A DNA stretch of 64,000 nt from Takashimella koratensis (Eukaryota > Basidiomycota > Tremellomycetes > Trichosporonales > Tetragoniomycetaceae): assembly GCA_003116875.1 (NCBI GenBank), contig BCKT01000005.1, forward strand, positions 1,054,001 to 1,118,000, written 5' to 3'. The translations under genes and the position numbers were made by a program. Positions 25,363 to 35,978 of the stretch are shown here, piece by piece; position 1 is the first letter of the stretch, and each line of letters begins with the position of its first letter. The notes under the pieces were generated by a model, which made no database searches, was not told the origin of the DNA, and saw only the letters and a list, made by a program, of their open reading frames with translations.

Positions 25363-26153
25363 ATTTCTATAATAGACTCGGCGGCGACACGACACTCGTC
25401 CATTCCATTTTCACTCCTCGACTTTTAGGGTATCCTTCACCACTTGGCGCAGCGTGTCGCCGGTGCACCTGTATAAAACGATTCAAACACCATCCTGTAT
25501 TACATGCTTGTTAGATGTCCACCACCCTCCCTTCTTGCGCCGCTCAATATCATCGCTACAAATCTACCGCTATTAGGCTTCACCCTCTCCCAAGCTGCTA
25601 TGCTGTGGTTTGCACCACATATACGATTTCTACTCTCACTACCATGTTGTTGTTGCTACCCGATATATCGAGAAGCCCCCTTGATGCCCATGCAGTACGC
25701 TTGCTATGATGACTGGAAGGCTGTGAGACGCGCCTGGAATGATGGAATGCGTGCATCACGGCGCGTGCGCCCGTGTCGTGTCTAGACCGTGTCCATGCCT
25801 GGACTGTGGACTGTTCCGCGTTTGAAGCGTGGGAAACGACGCACAGTATGACGGCGGCGGCGAGGCGATTAGGTTGCATGCCTTTTCGTATAATCGGTGC
25901 CTAATCGAAGACGTATTTGCTAATCCCAATTCGCCACCCAGTCAGTGGCGGGGGAGTCGTCATCCTCGAGGCGGTCTCGGTCTCGACTTCGGCGGATTTA
26001 GAGCGTCGTTGCGGTCAAGTGGTAGCATCGATTCTCATGCATTCTTGGCCAGAGCAGTGGCTTTCTACGTTTCCCAACGGAGTCATGCACCAGCTATACA
26101 AGCACCTCCACCTTCTCCTCAACTCATAGGACGCCTCAACCCTTTTGTCCTTT
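25363..26153. other. Convergent 3' regions of the FYVE and MFS genes
   Basis: 791 bp between convergent stop codons, with no frame that shows family motifs or plausible exon joins. It probably contains both 3' UTRs. Confidence 0.5.
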
Positions 26154-27860
26154 TCATAGGACATAAACAAAACTGTAGTGGTGATCGCCAGTGATACCCT
26201 TGGCATCAATCTCAGCCTTCTCATCCTCTGACATGGCGGCTCGCTTCATGTTGCGCGACCGCCAGATCCACCACTCCAAAGTCAGAGCAAGCAAGCCAAC
26301 CACCCAGAAGGCAAGAGAACAGCCATGGCCCAAAAAGTACTGTGGTTTGTCGACAGTACGATAGATTTGTCCCGCAATGCTGTCGAACAAGGTCAACTAT
26401 GGTTTCGTTTCCAAAAAAAGAGAAGGAAGGACGACTCACACCCCCCCAATGTTGCCCATTGTCTGCTGCATTCCCACGCTCGTCGAGCGCTTCCTAAACC
26501 CCGCAATATTTTGCCCTAGCCAAGTGATGTGGAGACCGACATTGATGTAGATACCGGCGCCAGTGAGGAAGCAGGCAGCGAGCTTAGTAGCGACCGAGGT
26601 GTTAGGAATCAAAAGCATGATGTAGCCGATAACGGTAACACCTCCGAGAGGGATCATGAGCCAATATCGGATCGAGTAGCGATCAGATGCCAAGGCCCCA
26701 ATGAGGTAGACCACAGCCGCCACTAGGAAGTCAGCACGAGATTCATCAAGGTCAACTTACCAAAATAGACTGGAGCGGTGATACCTTGCGAAGCGACGCT
26801 GTTGAAGCCAAATTGGTTGACAATCACAACGAGGAAAGTAGACTGTTGGTCAGCAGCTATTCAAAGACAAGCACTTACAAATCCATAAAGGCAGACGTCG
26901 AAGCACAGCTGGATGAAGCCGGAGAGGTAGATGACGGGGTCGGTGAGGGCCTTCTTGACTTCTACCCATGAGAATCCTTCGTCCTGACTGTAGGCCGCGG
27001 TCTGAGCTTGGCGAGTTCGCATAAGAGCCTTTTCGTGCTCAGACAGGTATTTTGCGTCTTCAAAGGTGTCGGGGAGGAAGAAGATGACGATGATGCCGAC
27101 TGCGATACTGAGAGCGCCCTCGATAATGTACAGCCAACGCCAGCCAGAGAGGCTTTGAAGACCGTTCATCTTCAGGAAGCCGGTCGCCTGAGATGTCAGC
27201 TAGACCTAGTGGGATGAAACTTACGATGAGACCACCAACCACGCCGGACAAAGCAGACGCGATGAAGAGGTAGCACATTCGCAGAGCAAGTTCCTCGCGT
27301 CGGTAAAAAGTCGTCATGTAGAGGAAAAGACAAGGACTGAGCGCGGCCTCGCAGCATCCAAGCAAAAGTCGGAGAGCAATAACGGTGCCGTAGTTCTGAG
27401 CGTAGCCGTTCCCGAGAACAACGGCACCCCAGACGATCACAACGCCTGGGATGAGGCGCGAGGGTCGGATGGTGCGGAGGAGGGTAGTCGCTGGAGTCTC
27501 GAAGATGACATAGGTGACGTAAAAGATGGACGTGCAGACCGATAGGCCATTGGCGGGAAAGTTGAGATCGGTAGTCATGCCTCCAACCGCAGCGTTTCCT
27601 GTTTGGATAGAGTATTAGCCGAGCTCAGGGATGAATAGGAAGGGACAGAGGTGCTCACCAATGTTTCCGCGGTCCAAGAAGGCGATCAGGTATAGGATCA
27701 TGACAATGGGCGCAATGTGCCAGTCAAGCTTGCGCAGGAGCTTGATCTCTTCGGCAGCGTCAATGATGAGGTCATCATGGTGAGGAGTGTCGGAGACTTC
27801 GTAAGTGAGGGGCTCGGCATCACCCTCCTGGGCAATCTGCTTGAGTTCGACCGAGGACAT
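26154..27860 (-). CDS. MFS organic-anion transporter, allantoate/nicotinate permease (ACS) family
   Basis: Twelve-helix major facilitator of the anion:cation symporter group that includes yeast Dal5, Tna1, Fen2 and Vht1; such carriers import carboxylates or vitamins. The start is ATG 27858-27860 (MSSVELKQIAQEGDAEP). The conserved first helix reads LLRKLDWHIAPIVMILYLIAFLDRGNIG, followed by FYVTYVIFETPATTLLR, RLLLGCCEAALSPCLFLYM and YRREELALRMCYLFIASAL (between helices 4 and 5). The second half has GLQSLSGWRWLYIIEGALSI, DRYSIRYWLMIPLGG and WLGQNIAGFRKRSTSVGMQQ. It ends DHHYSFVYVL. About six introns. The promoter is shared with the beta-hydroxyacid dehydrogenase and carries three copies of the cluster motif. 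The substrate cannot be read from sequence. Confidence 0.9.
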
Positions 27861-28077
27861 CTGAGCGGACAGGAGGGAGACAAGCCGCGGCGATTAGTTG
27901 GAGAGTCTGCGTGAAGAAACCACCTCTTACCCGTCCTGGTCAGTCCGGCTTTTAAAGGCCATCGAGTGCCGTGGTAGCGATATGGAGAGTGTGGACGATA
28001 TGGACAAAGTCAAAGGATGTTTGTGTCTCTGGCTCAGGATTGGCGGGCTGAATTGAATTTCGGACCATCTGACCAGA

Positions 28078-28091
28078 CGGAAATTGAACGG
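28078..28091 (+). promoter_or_regulatory. Cluster motif copy 1 (CGGAAATTGAACGG)
   Basis: Two CGG triplets in direct orientation separated by the 8-nt spacer AAATTGAA. It matches the consensus CGGAARHTGRRCGG derived from all six sites. Confidence 0.65.
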
Positions 28092-28105
28092 CAGCGGGGA
28101 GGGAT

Positions 28106-28119
28106 CGGAAACTGAGCGG
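28106..28119 (+). promoter_or_regulatory. Cluster motif copy 2 (CGGAAACTGAGCGG)
   Basis: CGG-N8-CGG with spacer AAACTGAG, 28 bp downstream of copy 1 (start to start). Confidence 0.65.
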
Positions 28120-28123
28120 CGGG

Positions 28124-28137
28124 AGGAAACTGAGCGG
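28124..28137 (+). promoter_or_regulatory. Cluster motif copy 3 (AGGAAACTGAGCGG)
   Basis: Identical to copy 2 over 13 bp, but the first CGG is AGG. It starts 18 bp after copy 2, so the two may be a local duplication. Confidence 0.55.
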
Positions 28138-28291
28138 GACCTCGAACGGGCAGACTTGCTGGAGCGGAATCACGACCGGCGGCTTATGCAGGCAATAAGA
28201 TGTAAAGACAGCTGGCTGCGACGGCGGCTTGGCTTGACGTTCCCAACTTCTTTTTTGACGTATTCCTCCTTGACAGAGATCATCGTACACC

Positions 28292-29467
28292 ATGTCTGAA
28301 ATAACCCACTGGCCGACCGACTTCCAACTCCCGCCGTGTGAGGAGTCGCCGTGCAAGTCCAACGTCAAGAGCGACAAGATCAAGCTCGTTGGTTACATTG
28401 GGCTTGGTCTCGCCGGCGGTCCCATGGCTGAGAACATTCCCAAGTGTGAGTGGATTGAAGAGAGTCGTGCAATGAATGGTGGTTGACCGTGTGCAGACGG
28501 TTACAAGCTGCTCGTCTCCGATGCCAACCGAGAGCGAGCCAAGGAGTATGCCGACTCGCACGAGGGTGTCGAGCTGGCTGCAGACTCCCCGGACGCGTTC
28601 AAGGACGTTGACTGCCTGATTACTATGCTTCCGAACGGCCATGTTGTTCGTGATGTCCTTCTCGGTGCTAACGGTATCGCCCCTCACCTCAAGAAAGGTA
28701 CGCCTTCTTTGAAATTCATTTGTTGACTACAGGTATCGTGATCGTCGACACCTCCTCGTCTGACCCGTTCGGGACACAGGAGCTTCACGCTGAACTCAAA
28801 GCGGATTACGGGGTTCAGCTTGTCGATGCACCCGTGACCCAGATCCGAATGCGCGGGATCAACGACGGCGAGGCAACCCTCATGATTGGCGGTGAGAAGG
28901 AGGCGGTCGACGAGGTCTTGCCGGTTTTGAATACCATGGCCAGGTGGACGTTCAACATGGGCGGACCCGGCTCGGGCCATGTCTGCAAGACTTTTAACAA
29001 CTACATGACTGGTGCGGCGATTGCTGCGCTCAACGACTGTCTTGTTGTTGGTCACAAAATGGGTCTTGACCCGGTAAGTCAATTGCGCTGAGTTTGTTCA
29101 ACAGTCTAAGACCGCCTCTCGCTTACTTCTTTAGGCACTCATCACCGATGTAATGAACGTCGGCACTGCGCGTAACTACGGCACCGCCCACTCGATCCGC
29201 GCTGAGGGTCTCACTCGGACGTATGGCAGCGGTTTCAGCTTGTACCTGATTGTCAAGGACCTCGGGATCAACCGAGACCTCGCGACTCGACTCGGCCTCG
29301 ACGCCGAGTTGGCTACCCTTGTGCACGACAAGTTTGACGACGCGCTCGGCAAGTGTCGACAGATGGCTGATTACACCGAGTCGCTGCGAGTTTGGGAGGA
29401 GAGGGCGGGAGTGAGGCTCCCGACTTACTCGAACTTGGGGGAGGCCCCTGAGTGGAGGCCGTACTAG
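28292..29467 (+). CDS. NAD(P)-dependent beta-hydroxyacid dehydrogenase (3-hydroxyisobutyrate dehydrogenase family)
   Basis: Oxidises a 3-hydroxy acid (or reduces its semialdehyde). The family includes 3-hydroxyisobutyrate, 2-(hydroxymethyl)glutarate and L-threonate dehydrogenases and tartronate semialdehyde reductase. The start is ATG 28292 (MSEITHWPTDFQLPP). The Rossmann motif is VGYIGLGLAGGPMAENI, followed by DCLITMLPNGHVVRDVLLG. The substrate-side motif is IVIVDTSSSDPFGTQEL. The catalytic stretch is GGPGSGHVCKTFNNYMTG, with the family Lys and Asn in place (GxxGxGxxxKxxxN). Three introns at about 28445-28496, 28698-28732 and 29073-29134. It ends NLGEAPEWRPY. It sits in the catabolic cluster opposite the MFS permease. 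The substrate is unknown. Confidence 0.88.
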
Positions 29468-29694
29468 TTAAACTGTACACATTCATGCATTGCATCGTTC
29501 TTACATCACTGGCAATCAGTGAGCGTCGATTGAAAGATAGCAAGATAGGAGAAAAGCCGCACTGCTACGATCACCTCTCCTTAGCCGTCAAGCTATCTCA
29601 GAAGGCTGAAAGATTGACAGTACAGTGAGACAAAGGTACTCAGATAACTCAATATCCTCAGTTTCACACTGTTCGTTCGCAGAAATTGAATACA

Positions 29695-31597
29695 TCAAAT
29701 CGAAATCGAAATCTGCACTGTTTTGACTTGAGTGTACTCGGACAGCGCATGTGCGCCCAAGTCTCGTCCGACGCCACTCTGTTTCACACCACCCATGGGA
29801 AGTTGCCTTGAAAGTTCGTCAGCTCAAGAAGTTTTTCCTAAAGAATGATTTCACGCACGCGGGAAGACCTCCGTACTGGTTAATCCATACGACACCCGAT
29901 TCGAGCTCGTTGGCGGTACGAAGGGCGGTGTTCAAATTGGTGGTGTGCAGACCTGCAGCTAGTCCAAACTCGGAAGCGTTGGCGATCTCGATCACCTCCT
30001 CAATGTTGTCAAACTTGGAGATGCAGCTACGTCATTAGTTACTGGTCTGTTTTGTTTCACTCACAGAACAGGTCCAAAAATCTCCTCATTGAGCTGTGAG
30101 CGCTCATGTCAGCCACTTTGCTTTCTTGCTAGAATTGTCAAACAATGCTCACCGGAGAGTCGGCGGATACATCTGCAAAAATGGTCGGCTCGATGAAGTA
30201 GCCGCCGAGCTGGTGCTGCTTCCCACCGGTAACCAGCGATGCGCCCTGCTTTTTCCCCGCCTCCACAAGGGACATGATCCTGTCAAATTGGAGCTTGGAC
30301 ACCTGGGGTCCTTGGAAAACGTCCCTGTCAAAGGGATTGCCAATGACAATTTTGGATACGCGCGCTTTAAGAGCTGCCAGGAATGTGTCATGAATAGAGG
30401 CATGGACGAACGCCCGTGACCCGGCACAGCAGTTTTGACTGACGAATAAGCGTGAACAACGGGGAAAGGTGGATATAGAACGTTCTCCGCTCACCCGTGG
30501 TTGAAGAAAATCCCCATGGCCACAGATTCGACTGCCTTCTCGATCTCGGCATCTGGAAAGACAATATTGGGAGACTTTCCCCCGAGTTCGAGCGTTACTC
30601 TCTTCAAATTTGTCCGCGCAGCGTTTGCTAGAATCTGATGATCCAGCACTCAGTTTGCTGTGTACTACTTTGTAATGGTCAATGGAACTCACCGCACGAC
30701 CGACATTGGTGCTACCAGTGAACGCCAGCTTGCGAATGCGCATGTGGCACGACATCGCCTCCCCTGTAACCTTGCCAATCCCACTGAGGATATTGATGAC
30801 GCCGGGGGGAAAGCCCGCTTCCTTTACAAGCTGCGCAGCATAGAGTGCCGAAAGGGGAGTTTGCTCGGCGCTCTTGATGATGCACACGTTACCACATGCG
30901 ATGGCCGGTGCGATCTTCCAAGCCCAGATGAGGAGCGGGAAGTTCCACTGCAGCCAGTCAGTCCGAGTGATGCGTTGAAATGAGGACCAGGTACGTACAG
31001 GGATGATTTGGCCAACAACACCAATGGGCTGATGCTGAGTGTAGTTGAAAGACGATGATCCCATATCCACCACGCTGCCTAGTCGAATGTCAGAAATTTG
31101 GGGATTATGCGAATGAACAGGCCGTTTGAAGCAAGTTATTCACCAAAGATCTTGTCGCTCCAACCAGCAAAATATCGGAGGCACTGGACGGTACCCATCA
31201 CATCCACCCCTTGGGCGATGTAGAACGACTTCCCACTGTCCGTAGCCTTACGCTCGTCAATCATTTAGTGAAACTCTAGTAACTGAACCCTTCTCACCTC
31301 AATGGCCGCTAGGAGCTCAACATTGCTCTCAATGAGGTCGGCGAGCTTGTGCAACAGCCGACTTCGCTCAGTCCCGGTAGTATGCTTCCAGCTCTTGAAC
31401 GCCTCTTCAGCAGCTGTTACTGCAATGTCGACATCCCCAGCGCTTGCCGACTCGACCTCACAGATAAGCTCGTCACTGTACGGGTCAAACGTCTGGATCC
31501 GGTCCTCGTTTCCTTTAACAAATTCGTTGCCGATGAAAAGCCCGGTGGGCTGAGAATAGACAACACCGTTGGGCAGAGTAATTTCAGTGGCGAGCAT
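29695..31597 (-). CDS. NAD(P)+-dependent aldehyde dehydrogenase
   Basis: Oxidises an aldehyde to the acid; cytosolic, with no obvious targeting sequence. The start is ATG 31595-31597 ([16 protein letters not shown]); the frame continues upstream only from a TTG. Motifs in order: [81 protein letters not shown] (catalytic Glu region), [12 protein letters not shown] (catalytic Cys), [13 protein letters not shown] and [10 protein letters not shown] last exon reached across a GTGCGT...CAAG intron near 29820-29870 reads [32 protein letters not shown], and ends at 29695. About eight introns. The promoter, shared with the DUF1445 gene, has two cluster motifs. The substrate is unknown; it may oxidise the semialdehyde made by the neighbouring dehydrogenase (inference). 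Confidence 0.9.
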
Positions 31598-31691
31598 CCT
31601 GTCGTGAGTGGTGGTGATGATGAGATGAGACGTTGGTTCAGTCAAAGGCCTCTTGTATTGCGTTTGACACGACCCACCGCATGGAGCCTGA

Positions 31692-31705
31692 CGGAAAATG
31701 GACGG
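31692..31705 (+). promoter_or_regulatory. Cluster motif copy 4 (CGGAAAATGGACGG)
   Basis: CGG-N8-CGG with spacer AAAATGGA. It differs from the best copies at the middle and last spacer positions but keeps the CGGAA...TG core. Confidence 0.55.
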
Positions 31706-31746
31706 GCGCCTTCCGCTCGGGTGTTTTTTTGCTGGTCTTAGCGTGA

Positions 31747-31760
31747 CCGCTCAATTTCCG
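31747..31760 (-). promoter_or_regulatory. Cluster motif copy 5 (CGGAAATTGAGCGG on the minus strand)
   Basis: Reads CCGCTCAATTTCCG on the plus strand. The minus-strand 14-mer differs by one base from copy 1 and by one base from copy 2. Confidence 0.65.
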
Positions 31761-31872
31761 CCTCCCCGCTTTGAGCTACTGTGAAGGTCTCTGTGCGTTC
31801 TGGAAGCAGGCAGCATACAAGACGCCTGCTCGAACGTCCAATGACCTCGTTTTGGCTACGCTCTAAATTCAA

Positions 31873-32874
31873 ATGTCTTTCTCTTTACCCGCCGATCTGA
31901 GGCTCAGTGCCCGTCAAGGAGAATACAGCCAACCGACCGCAGGGCAGTGTCCAGGCTACGTTCAAGGCAACCTCATCATCTTGCCATCCGCGTATGCGAA
32001 AGATTTTGCGGAATTGTGCCGACGTAACCCAGTCGCGTGCCCGCTTCTAGGAACCAGCCCCAAGCCTGGCGACGTAGGGGTTGACAAGGAGCTCGGCGAG
32101 GGGATCGATATCCGAACAGACGTTCCAGGCTACAACGTGTGAGTGGAGGATTCTTGTAAAAGCAAAGACGCTGACATTCTCCTTCGGGTTGGTATCTCTT
32201 TAAATCTAAAAGGTACCAAGATGGGGTGCTTGTTCAATCTGATCTGAAGGATGTCCGAGATCTATGGACCGAAGACAGCGTGGCGTTCTTGAGTGAGTCC
32301 GGGGTGAGGAAGGGCTGACAGGTAGTTGGGTGCTCCTTCACGTTCGAAGCAGCTTTGGAAGCTGCCGGTCTTCCTCCTAAGCACGTCGTTCACAAAACCA
32401 ACGTTTCAATGTACCGGACAAGCGTCAAACTCTTCCCATCTGGGGGTACGTCCTCAGCTTCGTTCCCAGGCTAACTATGAAACAGTTTTTCACGGAAGCA
32501 TGGTGGTTTCGATGCGCCCTTACAAGCCGGAGAACATTGAGACCGTTCGGGAAATCACAAGGCGATACGGCCGTACCCACGGAGGGCCTGTTGCTTGGGT
32601 AAGTGTACGAGATCCACGGGATATGAGTGATGGCTGACGACTTCGATAGGGATGGGACAGCGTCAAAGCCCTGGGAGTTCAGGACGTGTTCAACCCAGAC
32701 TTCGGAGATGCTCCGATCTTTGACGAAGGAGAGGTTCCCGTGTTTTGGGGTTGCGGCGTGACGCCTCAGTTGTCTGTGATGGAGAGCCCGCTGGTCAAGG
32801 GACTCGTGTTGGCACATGCGCCAGGCAAGATGGTATGCCTTGATATGAAGGTCGACGAGCTCTTGGACCAGTAG
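31873..32874 (+). CDS. DUF1445 / D-glutamate cyclase-like protein (putative hydro-lyase)
   Basis: Member of the DUF1445 family (bacterial YcsI; one half of mammalian D-glutamate cyclase, which turns D-glutamate into 5-oxo-D-proline). The start is ATG 31873 (MSFSLPADLRLSARQGEY). Family motifs appear in order: PGYVQGNLIILPSAYAKDF, CRRNPVACPLLG, GIDIRTDVPGYNVYQDGVL, DLWTEDSVAFLIGCSFTFEA, NVSMYRTSVKLFPS, FHGSMVVSMRPYKPENI, GGPVAWGWDSVKALGV, DVFNPDFGD, GEVPVFWGCGVTPQLSVM and HAPGKMVCLDM. It ends ELLDQ. Four introns. About 265 residues, a single-domain form like the bacterial proteins. The precise substrate here is not shown; the cluster setting suggests a catabolic step. Confidence 0.85.
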
Positions 32875-32984
32875 AAAAGATGTATTCATTCTAATTCCGA
32901 CGCCATTCATCGGTCCAAGTCTGCGTTCTTCCTGGCAGAAAGGGGGCCGCACTTACATAAATTCCCCGCAGGGTTATTTTCCCT

Positions 32985-32998
32985 CCGCCCATCTTCCG
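32985..32998 (-). promoter_or_regulatory. Cluster motif copy 6, upstream of the regulator (CGGAAGATGGGCGG on the minus strand)
   Basis: Reads CCGCCCATCTTCCG on the plus strand, 34 bp before the ATG of the Zn2Cys6 gene. It has the same 8-nt CGG spacing and the same AA...TG spacer core. Its position suggests autoregulation. Confidence 0.5.
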
Positions 32999-33032
32999 CT
33001 TTCACCCACTTTCTCTAACCAATCTCAACCAG

Positions 33033-35815
33033 ATGTCGCCGCCCGGTGACTCGTCGACTCAGAGGCGTCGAAACGCCTCCCAGGCGTGCATCAACTGTCG
33101 GCGTCGGTAAGCACTAGGTAGGAAGCGAAACTGTACTGACCTCGCTTGACAGGAAAAAGCGATGCGATGGTGCCTCGCCCACCTGTGGGACCTGCCGGCT
33201 CTACAAGGTCAGTGATTGCACTTGCTCACAGTCGAGCGATGTCAAGAAGCTAAATAACGCTCTATTAAGGATGATTGCACTTGGCATGACCTGCCAGACT
33301 TCCGCAAAGCGTTCTCCCGGGACGAGGTTTATGCACTCCGACGTCGGATAGCTGATCTTGAGGGAAAAGGACGAAGCCAGTCTCCGCCAAGCACTACATC
33401 ACCTAAGCGGCATCAGTCGACGTCAAGGGCAGATCGAGGGCGCAATGAGGCCCATGGTCTCCAGCCAGTCAATGAACCCACGCCTGCAGTCTCAACTAGC
33501 GATTTTGTCGGAATTGTGCCGACCTCCAACCAAAGACAAGATCTCGAGGGATTACTGGTAAGTATGAAAGTCCCGGGTGATTGCTCACTCGGCAGGTGGT
33601 GGACGATTCTGGAGGGCTTCGCGTCCATGGCCCATCCAGCGCCTATCGACATATCTCAGCTCTCAGTTTGTCGCACTTCCCTGCAGTATCCACGTCTACC
33701 ATCAGACGCGAAGAGCATCTCGCCGCTCCGGCGTTTACCCGCTTTCTTCCAGAGATCTTCCTCACTCGGCAGCAGCACGATATTGCCCTGGACCGGTTCT
33801 TCCGCTATTTCGCTTCCTGGGGTGAGTAGGGACAAAGCTGTCATCAGTTGCTGTGCACTGACTAATACGAATAGGTGAGCGGGTTACTCGACATCTATTT
33901 GAGCGAGATATGGAGATTGGCCTCGGGCTAGCAGACGAGGCGAACATTCCTGCTTTGGCTCCAAACTACAGCCCAATGCTGCACAACATCATCCTTGCCC
34001 TGGGTCTTGCATATTCGGACGAAGTGCACCTGCAGGCCTTTACTACCCGCCGCGAATACGCAAGCGCGAGCGACCAGTACTTTGACAGAGAGTGTGCACG
34101 ACCAACCGTTGCGACCGTGCAGGCGCTAGCGTTGAGGTCCAGCTTTTCTTCCACCATCGGGGATTACTCGCAAGGCTGGGTTCGGTTCGGCTCGGCTTCG
34201 CGTCTTTGCTATTCGCTTGGACTGCACTTTGATACGACGGTGCTGGTTGAGAGCGGCAAGCTATCAAGAGAGACTTACAATCAGGTGAGCAGGAGACCCA
34301 ACAAGAAGGGAGCAATGGCTGATTGATTATGCAGCGCAACGCGACTTTTTGGTCGTACTTTATACAAGAAGAGATGTGGGCGATATACATTGGACGAGAG
34401 CCGCTTTGTCCTCCGCATTCGTAGGTTGCTGCCACGAAAATACTTACAAATCAAGTGTTCCCCTGCCTTCGATCGATGAGGTCAACGATCAATTCCTGCA
34501 ATCGGCGAGCACTCGCGGCGTCTTGTCCCAATCGTCTCCATCCACGCTCTGCTTTGCTCATACCGCGCGACTCATGATGCTGGCCCAAGATATCACTAAG
34601 ATCATGTAATTTCTATAGTTGTTAAAATAGAGCTGACAAGGCACAGGTACACCGGCTCTAGCAATAAGGGGTCGCTGGTGAAGAGCGGGATCGTTCATCG
34701 CTTCCAGTAAGGACTTGCCATCCACCCTAAAAGCTATTTTTTCTGACAATGTGTTCAGTGACCAGCTCCATCACTGGCTAATTGGTCTTCCGCCGTCATT
34801 AGCTTTGTCCAGGTCTAGCACAGCAGCGGCAGAGCCTCACCTGCTCATGCTGCACCTCGCGTGGTCGTGGATCATCATGCTACTTTGGCAACCCTTGAGC
34901 CAGATTGCCCCCGAATCCCGACTCGTAGGCCAAGAAGATCCTCAGGATAGCACTGCGTCGACGGCCATGTCGGTAAGCTCGACCAAGAACGCTGTTGCAT
35001 TGATTGGTGTCGCTCATCCCTCAGAACTGCCATGTTGCCGCCATGGCGGTTGTACACTTTGCAACCATGTATCATCAACAACATGGACTGCGTTTCTCCC
35101 CGCCAACGACAGCACAGATCTTGTACACGGCTGGTACATCGCTATTACTAGCAGCGGCACAGGCGGAACGCCAGTGGCAAGGAGAACAGTCCCTGAGAGC
35201 GGCCGACACCTGTATCACTTTCTTGGAAGCGATCAGTCAAACGTGGCAGGCGGCTCACCAGAAAGCGACCGTATTGCGGGATCTTTTGGATGATTATGGA
35301 GATATCGATTCACGTACCAAGGCGTCAGGGATCTCTGCCGATGTGACAACAAGAGGAGCGTCGCCTGGTCTTGTTGATCAAGGCTCTGATATGAGAGATG
35401 CCGAGCCCATGGTCCAAGGAGGCGTAAGACAGACATTGAAAGACGCATTCGTGTTTGTGAGTAGCTGAGCAGAGCAACAGACCATAGACGTCTTCGCTAA
35501 CGTTTTCAACATCAGATGGGTAATGCTGACGACATGAGCAAGCAAGCAAGAACTTGGGGGGATAACCGAAGGAATGATTTCTGGTAAGCTTCAATTTATT
35601 ATGTCAGTTGCCCGGAGAAAGAGATTAATTTCCATTGATGTCTTTGGTCGTTTGTCAGGGATGTGACGGGGGAGTCATCGGCCAACTCGATGACTTGGAC
35701 GTCCAACGAGATCTCAGACCTGTTTTTCCAGAACCTTGCCGCGAACCAGACTGTTTCTGTGGGAGGGGAAGTGGATATCCTCGAGCTGTTGCGTCAGTCT
35801 CTGGAGGAGAGCTAA
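33033..35815 (+). CDS. Zn2Cys6 fungal transcription factor (cluster regulator candidate)
   Basis: Gal4-type binuclear zinc cluster regulator. The start is ATG 33033 (MSPPGDSSTQRRRN). The DNA-binding domain is split by two introns: ACINCRRR, KKRCDGASPTCGTCRLYK, DDCTWHDLPD. This gives the six cysteines with spacing C-x2-C-x6-C-x5-C-x2-C-x6-C at about residues 19-47. The fungal-specific middle homology domain follows: FFRYFASWGERVTRHLFERD, YSPMLHNIILALGLAYSDE, QGWVRFGSASRLCYSLGLHF and ATFWSYFIQEEMWAIYIGRE. After several short exons the protein ends LFFQNLAAN...ILELLRQSLEES at 35813-35815. About nine introns. The genes to its left share a CGG-N8-CGG site and this gene carries one too, so it is the natural candidate regulator (inference). 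Confidence 0.85.
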
Positions 35816-35978
35816 GGGATGACTCTGTACTAGGTGTAGTCCCGATGCATGCTGCACGCCGGCCCCTGACTCCGGTTGAGTCAACCACCCGCTGGCCTCC
35901 ACCTGCCTGGTCCACCGGACTTTGCCGTTTCCACCCACATCCTCATCCTCATCCACATCCACTCCCTAACCCCAAGCC

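Larger units (their letters stand above)
27861..28291. promoter_or_regulatory. Divergent promoter of MFS permease (-) and dehydrogenase (+)
   Basis: 431 bp between opposed start codons, containing three copies of a 14-bp CGG-N8-CGG-type motif within 60 bp (28078-28137). This arrangement is expected for a site bound by a Zn2Cys6 regulator, and one is encoded 5 kb away. Confidence 0.7.
31598..31872. promoter_or_regulatory. Divergent promoter of aldehyde dehydrogenase (-) and DUF1445 protein (+)
   Basis: 275 bp between opposed start codons, with one CGG-N8-CGG motif copy on each strand. This is the second divergent promoter of the cluster. Confidence 0.7.
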
